From contig NC_067207.1 in NCBI RefSeq assembly GCF_026262505.1, forward strand, positions 33,138,082 to 33,202,081: a stretch of 64,000 bases of DNA, written 5' to 3'. The position numbers and the translations under genes were made by a program. Origin of the DNA: Trichomonas vaginalis G3 (Eukaryota; Parabasalia; Trichomonadida; Trichomonadidae). The notes below the pieces were generated by a model, which saw only the letters and a list, made by a program, of their open reading frames with translations, had not been told where the DNA came from and ran no database searches. This document shows positions 60,010-64,000 of the stretch, in pieces (positions within the stretch are counted from its first letter, which is position 1; each line of letters starts with the position of its first letter).

Positions 60010-60855
60010 TTATTCTTCCTCTTTGAAGTTATCGAAATATTCTGTTATTTTTTCCTTCAGTAATGTTAAGTCTTCTTTGAATGTAAGTATTGTGCAACCT
60101 TTGATGTCATAGTGTGTTTGAGGAAGAGTATTTTTGACAATTTCCTTTATTTGCTCATTCGGTGTCATTGAAATCGGTAAGTTTTCACGATAGAACCAGT
60201 TTCTGTCAGATTTATATATCTTAGCTAAGTCATAAAAGCTCTTGTTGTTTCTTCTCACTAAATGCAACATAACCATATCTTTATCTTCTTCTTTCTCCAA
60301 CTCTTCAGTATAAATCATATACCTATAACTCTTTTCCTTTCCTTTTGGTACTGAACGCGGTATTCTTTTCTGTATGCTTTTGTCTTTGGATTCAATGACT
60401 TCATCTTTTGCATGAAGTTTCTTTTCCATCTCTCCACGTTCTGCTTTATATAGTTCATCTAACATCATGAAAATATAACAAGCATAACGAGGTGAAGCCC
60501 ACATTGCTACAGCATTTACTAAAAGTCTATGAACATAATAACCTTTCAAACCAGGAGCCAAATTCTTGCGATTTTCGTACGGAATCTCTTCTCTCGGTTT
60601 TCCGAGGGAAGCAATCATATGAGGAAATTCTTCTAAAAGTTCTTTTGTCTGTTGGTTTTCAAACCAATGATATGCTTGCTTTGTAGAACGAAGAGCGTTC
60701 ATTATACTTTGCATTTGGTACATATCGTCTTTGACCGAACGAATGAGGCGAAGTTGTTTGTTATATTGTATGTATTCGTATTCTTCATTTATAGCTTCAT
60801 GGACTATAACTGTTGTTGTGTTCTCTGATGTTGTCATTACTGTCTTTACATACAA
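60010..60855 (-). CDS. KilA-N domain protein, 281 residues (copy C)
   Basis: An intact frame. The N-terminal 75 residues are a charged helix (EYIQYNKQLRLIRSVKDDMY). The KilA-N core spans about residues 95-135 (NRKNLAPGLKGYYVHRLL, then AMWASPRYACYIFMMLDEL). A coiled linker follows, and then a C-terminal domain of about 110 residues (YMIYTEELEKEEDKDMVML) like the partner domain seen with KilA-N in large DNA viruses. KilA-N binds DNA, so the protein is probably a regulator. An alternative start at the MTTSEN methionine, seven codons in, matches the other copies better. Confidence 0.8.
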   Translation of the reverse strand: MYVKTVMTTSENTTTVIVHEAINEEYEYIQYNKQLRLIRSVKDDMYQMQSIMNALRSTKQAYHWFENQQTKELLEEFPHMIASLGKPREEIPYENRKNLAPGLKGYYVHRLLVNAVAMWASPRYACYIFMMLDELYKAERGEMEKKLHAKDEVIESKDKSIQKRIPRSVPKGKEKSYRYMIYTEELEKEEDKDMVMLHLVRRNNKSFYDLAKIYKSDRNWFYRENLPISMTPNEQIKEIVKNTLPQTHYDIKGCTILTFKEDLTLLKEKITEYFDNFKEEE

Positions 60856-60944
60856 AATAAAAAAATATTTTATAAAAAACTAACTTTATTTTTCTAACTA
60901 ATGAAATTCATGATTTTTGTGCTGAATTCAATAAAAATATAATT

Positions 60945-61013
60945 TAGGTGAAGAGGTGAGATCTCACCTGTTTTTTTAACCTGTTTTTTCACCTCTTTTT
61001 TCACAAGCGTTTT
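60945..61013. promoter_or_regulatory. GGTGA repeat and palindrome (between KilA-N and 321-type genes)
   Basis: TTAGGTGAAGAGGTGAGATC, then TCACCTG followed by further ACCTGTTTTTTCACC units. It overlaps the 3' end of the 321-type gene at 61001, which favours a role in ending its transcript. Same motif as at 57861 and 62085. Confidence 0.55.
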
Positions 61014-61966
61014 ACATGAATTGTACGATGTATATTTGAAATCCTAAACAATTTCGTAGCTTCTATTTCTTCTTTTAGTACATCAAAAGTTTTAACAATG
61101 CCGAAGGTTTCTTCATATTTCTTCTTGACGTCAGACAGAAGGAAATCTTCTGCTGTTGGATAGTTTTTATTAAGAAATGTCAACATATCCATTTTATCTT
61201 CTGCTGGCTTTTCTGCTTCTTTCTTTAAGTCTGCATAGTCATTTCGCATTCTTTCTATCTCTTTGACTGAGTAGTTATATTTTCTTATTGCTGCTTTACA
61301 TTTTGAACATTGCGGCATCGTTTTTGCGTTATACATTGAAATAAAACCAGCTAGAACAACTAAGGCGTCAATGGTTTTCTTTAACTCAAAAGCTGCTGGT
61401 TTTATCTGTTCATTCCATACTTTACCTCTTCTATCTTTATCTTTTATCTGCCATACACGTTTTGCAACTAATGAAACAAAGTTGTCGTATGTCTTAAACT
61501 CCCCCGATTTATATATGTCAGAAATATTTTTATAAACCATGTCGCAATCTTTGTCCATAACTTTATGGTTGCAATGAAAACCAAGGAATTCATAATTTAC
61601 TTTACGTATGAATTTCTTAATTTCTACTGAGTCAGTTGCTTTGACTTCAATTTCGTCGAATTCAGGAATAGTTAGTTTTTGCTGCTGAATTTCAGGTAGT
61701 TTAGGCAAATGGTCGATGAGGTCCTCCATTTCATAAAGATACTGTTCCTTTGTTTCATCTTTCGCACTACAGTCTAAATTACTTGTTAAAAGTTCTTGCT
61801 TTATCTTCTGGATTTCTGTTTCAAAAGTATATGAAGAAGGAATAAAGCTTTTCATCTCTACCAACATTGACGTAGGATTCATGACTAGCGAGTTTGGTGC
61901 TGTAGTTGTGGACAGAGTCCCGCCGTTCGTGGCTTGAATTGTTGTTGTGCCGATTGTTGAAATCAT
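61001..61966 (-). CDS. Maverick unknown, 321 residues (copy C)
   Basis: An intact frame starting MISTIGTTTIQATNGG after a T-rich leader. The Thr-rich start is followed by a mainly helical, charged body. A CSKCKAAIRKYNYSVKEIER segment near residue 220 has a single Cys pair. There is no membrane segment or known catalytic motif. Four genes of this neighbourhood (collar, integrase, this one, KilA-N) keep the same order in copy A. The function is unknown. Confidence 0.7.
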   Translation of the reverse strand: MISTIGTTTIQATNGGTLSTTTAPNSLVMNPTSMLVEMKSFIPSSYTFETEIQKIKQELLTSNLDCSAKDETKEQYLYEMEDLIDHLPKLPEIQQQKLTIPEFDEIEVKATDSVEIKKFIRKVNYEFLGFHCNHKVMDKDCDMVYKNISDIYKSGEFKTYDNFVSLVAKRVWQIKDKDRRGKVWNEQIKPAAFELKKTIDALVVLAGFISMYNAKTMPQCSKCKAAIRKYNYSVKEIERMRNDYADLKKEAEKPAEDKMDMLTFLNKNYPTAEDFLLSDVKKKYEETFGIVKTFDVLKEEIEATKLFRISNIHRTIHVKRL

Positions 61967-62069
61967 ATCTTTTATACAAAATAAAAAAAATAAATAAAAA
62001 TAAAACTAACTTTATTTTTCTATCTTAAGGAAATTCATGAAAATTCACGAGAAAGCTAAAGCAATCTGA

Positions 62070-62086
62070 GCCGCTAAGCGGCGAGG
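62070..62086. other. GC palindrome GCCGCTAAGCGGC
   Basis: A perfect 13-base palindrome with one central base in an AT-rich spacer, just before the GGTGA motif. It is not present in the matching spacer of copy A. Similar GC-rich words occur at 53230-53270 and 58465-58500. Confidence 0.5.
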
Positions 62087-62143
62087 GTGAAAAAAGAGGT
62101 GAAAAAACGGGTGAGATCTCACCTCTTCACCTAAAATATATTT
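62085..62143. promoter_or_regulatory. GGTGA repeat and palindrome (between 321-type and integrase genes)
   Basis: GGGTGAAAAAAGAGGTG, then AAAAAACGGGTGAGATCTCACC, then TCTTCACCTAAAATATAT. Same motif and layout as at 57861. It lies between the 321-type gene start and the integrase end. Confidence 0.55.
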
Positions 62144-62232
62144 TTGGTGTAAATTTATGACAAAAATAAATGGTACCATTAATAATACATGACTGTTCTC
62201 ATTCATGTCTGATTTACATCTAATGAAAAAGT

Positions 62233-63319
62233 TTAGAAGAATTTTCTTATTCTTTCTGGCTTATTTTTGTCTTTCCAGTACTCCCGCTCTAATGGTCCCA
62301 GATGTGTTGACTTTGACTCTCTCAAGTTCTTAGATGGTATAACATCTTCAACGCCTCCTTCATATCTTACTTTATAAGTGTCATCGTTTATGTTATAGCC
62401 AAGTATTTCAATAACCACTCCTCGCTTTGCTTCGTCAATGGTTTCAGCAAGTTTGCCATTACTACTTTCAACTAATTTATGTCGAGGGTAAAACGCAATA
62501 GAGTCGTCAGCAGCTTTTATAAGATATCCATTACCTTGCGTAAGAGTCTACGATATAATAGTTTCTACTTAACCTTAAGCGTTTTCTTTGTCAACGGTTT
62601 GTCGTCAAGAACTACACGAACTTTTGTACCAGGAATGAGGGTAAATTGTGTTGAATTTCTGATATTTTGTGTTTGGCTTCGTTTCTTTTGTATATACTTT
62701 TCTTTTTTGTTGTGTCATTGAATTTGGTGTATGTCCTGTTGTAGTAGAATGTGTTGAGGAATTATATACTTCGAGAAAATGTTTCATTGTTTCTTCGGTA
62801 AAGTCTCGCTCTTGGTTTAAATCTCTGAGAGTCCTTATGAAGCGGTTTATGATGCCGAGTATGTTATGGTTATGGTCTTCAGTAGTGTAGTGAGTTATGT
62901 TATGCTTAATGAGAAAATCTGTGATTTCATTGCTGAGGTATGCACTGTCTTGGTCTGATGTTAAAGTACTTGGCTATGTTCTGCTACAAACTTTTGTAAA
63001 ACTCTTAACACTTCACGAGTTCCTTTATTTTTCATTGGATATGCATATGCTTTGCGAGTGTTAACATTAATGAAGATGAGGAATGGTTTATGTCCTCCTT
63101 TTCTGCTTTGAATGAGAGTGTCAAATTGGTATGCGTCAGGAGTGTGGAGTAAATTGGTAAAAAGTAGTCGTAAGGATTTATTTTTGTTTGATGTACAACA
63201 TTTTTGTCAAAGAACCTTTTCACTTCAGCTCTGTTAGTAAATCCCGAACTCTTTGCAGCTTCATTGAACTTCTTAAATGACCTCCATGGATGTTGTTCGA
63301 ATACTTCTTTCAAGCTCAT
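62233..63319 (-). pseudogene. Maverick integrase with chromodomain-like C-terminus (copy C)
   Basis: Starts MSLKEVFEQHPWRSFKKFN. A helical N-terminal part is followed by the rve/DDE catalytic region, with FLIFINVNTRKAYAYP near 63060 and DQDSAYLS near 62955. Then comes a conserved region with FLEVYNSSTHSTTTGHTPN near 62770. The last about 60 residues (62418-62233) form a chromodomain-like module (YKVRYEGGVEDVIPSKNL) that may direct insertion to certain chromatin. About 360 residues, as usual for Maverick integrases. The N-terminal 95 codons are open. The gene as a whole is broken. Confidence 0.75.
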
Positions 63320-63362
63320 TTATGTAAAGTTAAAGATTTTATTCAAGGCTCAAGCGCGTTCA

Positions 63363-64000
63363 TTAAACGCGGTACCATGCGAATATAGTCACAAATGGTG
63401 GCATATAATCTGCACCCGAGCCTGTTGGATTTGTTGTGAAAGTGTGTGAATGATTTCCTGTGGTTCCACAGAAAATACCTGCGCTTGAATCTACTGGGTC
63501 ACTTGAAATATCATATCTATGCATTCCCTGTCTATCCGAACCTGCTGCAAGATTTGTATAACCTCTTTTTGTTATTGAATGTGAATGACTACCTGTTGTG
63601 TTTGTCGTTCCTGTATGAGTGTGCGGTGGAAGGTTTGCTTCAGTAATTTTCTTCGAACCTCCTGTTTGCTTTGAATATCTAGCACAGTATAAGAATTTAT
63701 CTACAATCTGCTTCCACGTACCAAAACCTAAAACTGTTGCTGGATTTGTTGAGTTCATTGACGTATAAATAGAGCCTATAGGATATAATGTTTGAAGTAT
63801 TTCAGTCTTTAATGTTTGAAGCTCTGTTTTGTCAGCTTTCTTATCTAACATTGTTGGTAGTTCATATGCTTCAAAGTTTCTGGCATGATCTTCAATGTTC
63901 ATACATCTGTTATCTAAATTGTTAAGAGTATCTTTTACGCTTGTACTCGGATTCTCTAAAGGTGCACTTGAACCAAGGGTATAGCTCAATATTATGTCGT
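63363..64000 (-). CDS. Tail-collar/fibre-like virion protein, 5' end outside window (copy C)
   Basis: Open from the window edge to a stop at 63363; no ATG lies inside the window, so the start is outside. The N-terminal part is a coiled coil (SVKDTLNNLDNRCMNIEDHA). It is followed by YPIGSIYTSMNSTNPATVLG, then the His/Gly-rich tip LPPHTHTGTTNTTGSHSHS and GNHSHTF. The end is PPFVTIFAWYRV. This is the collar/baseplate-fibre domain known from tailed phages and several virus-like elements. The His motifs bind metal in phage fibre tips. It probably forms a trimeric surface fibre. The stop precedes the integrase start by about 40 bases. Confidence 0.75.
   Translation of the reverse strand, partial: DIILSYTLGSSAPLENPSTSVKDTLNNLDNRCMNIEDHARNFEAYELPTMLDKKADKTELQTLKTEILQTLYPIGSIYTSMNSTNPATVLGFGTWKQIVDKFLYCARYSKQTGGSKKITEANLPPHTHTGTTNTTGSHSHSITKRGYTNLAAGSDRQGMHRYDISSDPVDSSAGIFCGTTGNHSHTFTTNPTGSGADYMPPFVTIFAWYRV

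Larger units (their letters stand above)
51327..64000 (-). mobile_element. Maverick/Polinton copy C, leftward, best preserved, rearranged order
   Basis: Same family as copies A and B, running leftward and leaving the window at its right edge. Gene homologues are in the same set: collar protein, integrase, 321-type, KilA-N, small repeat protein, 157-type, polymerase, MYRQIPL type, charged protein, 145-type, capsid-like, membrane protein, small charged and 106-type. Many are open over full length, so this copy is young. The block from the larger capsid part to the 106-residue gene (55720-58440) lies in the opposite direction to that expected and between two polymerase parts. The element therefore looks broken by rearrangement or wrongly assembled. 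It has only a few other breaks. Confidence 0.85.

Noticed and set aside
1-64000. tRNA, rRNA or snRNA genes
   Set aside because: No cloverleaf-like or conserved rRNA segments were noticed by eye; a dedicated covariance search was not possible.

Overview
The window looks like nuclear DNA of the parabasalid parasite Trichomonas vaginalis or a close relative. The evidence is strong AT richness, an ankyrin-repeat relic and an Asn/Cys-rich surface-type protein relic at the left edge, and then about 62 kb made almost wholly of Maverick/Polinton elements, which are abundant in that genome. The species call is inference from content, not a database match. No rRNA, tRNA, CRISPR array or intact host gene was found.

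Layout. 1-1827: two host gene relics with an empty stretch between them. About 1828-16900: Maverick copy A, forward, in the order tail-collar-like fibre, integrase with a chromodomain-like end, a 321-residue-type unknown, a minisatellite spacer, KilA-N protein, small repeat protein, two unknowns, protein-primed-type family B DNA polymerase, two leftward unknowns, a small unknown, capsid-like protein, membrane/Pro-Thr-rich protein and two small unknowns. About 16900-28942: copy B, forward, the same family starting inside the minisatellite spacer. It runs into a G-rich centre and then back over the same capsid gene on the other strand, ending at a 25-N gap (28943-28967). About 28968-51326: a second, more diverged Maverick neighbourhood. 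It carries a structural gene pair, tandem repeats, a copy of the 321-type gene and of the KilA-N gene, a packaging-ATPase-like gene, several leftward unknowns and a very long charged leftward gene. About 51327-64000: copy C, leftward, the best preserved. Several of its genes are open over their full expected length, but its part order differs from copies A and B.

How the parts fit. Polymerase, integrase, capsid-like protein and packaging ATPase are the known core of Mavericks: replication, insertion, shell and DNA packaging. The fibre-like collar protein, the KilA-N protein and the single-membrane-span Pro/Thr-rich protein are accessory parts that point to a virus-like life style. All elements are treated here as fossils: most copies carry many breaks, while copy C keeps several genes whole.

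Two cautions matter. First, copies A, B and the middle region are dense in small length differences relative to copy C while base identity is otherwise high. That pattern fits uncorrected long-read sequence at least as well as true decay. Second, the mirror-image structure at 25.7-28.9 kb and the odd part order of copy C may be assembly products. Gene limits given as round numbers are approximate.
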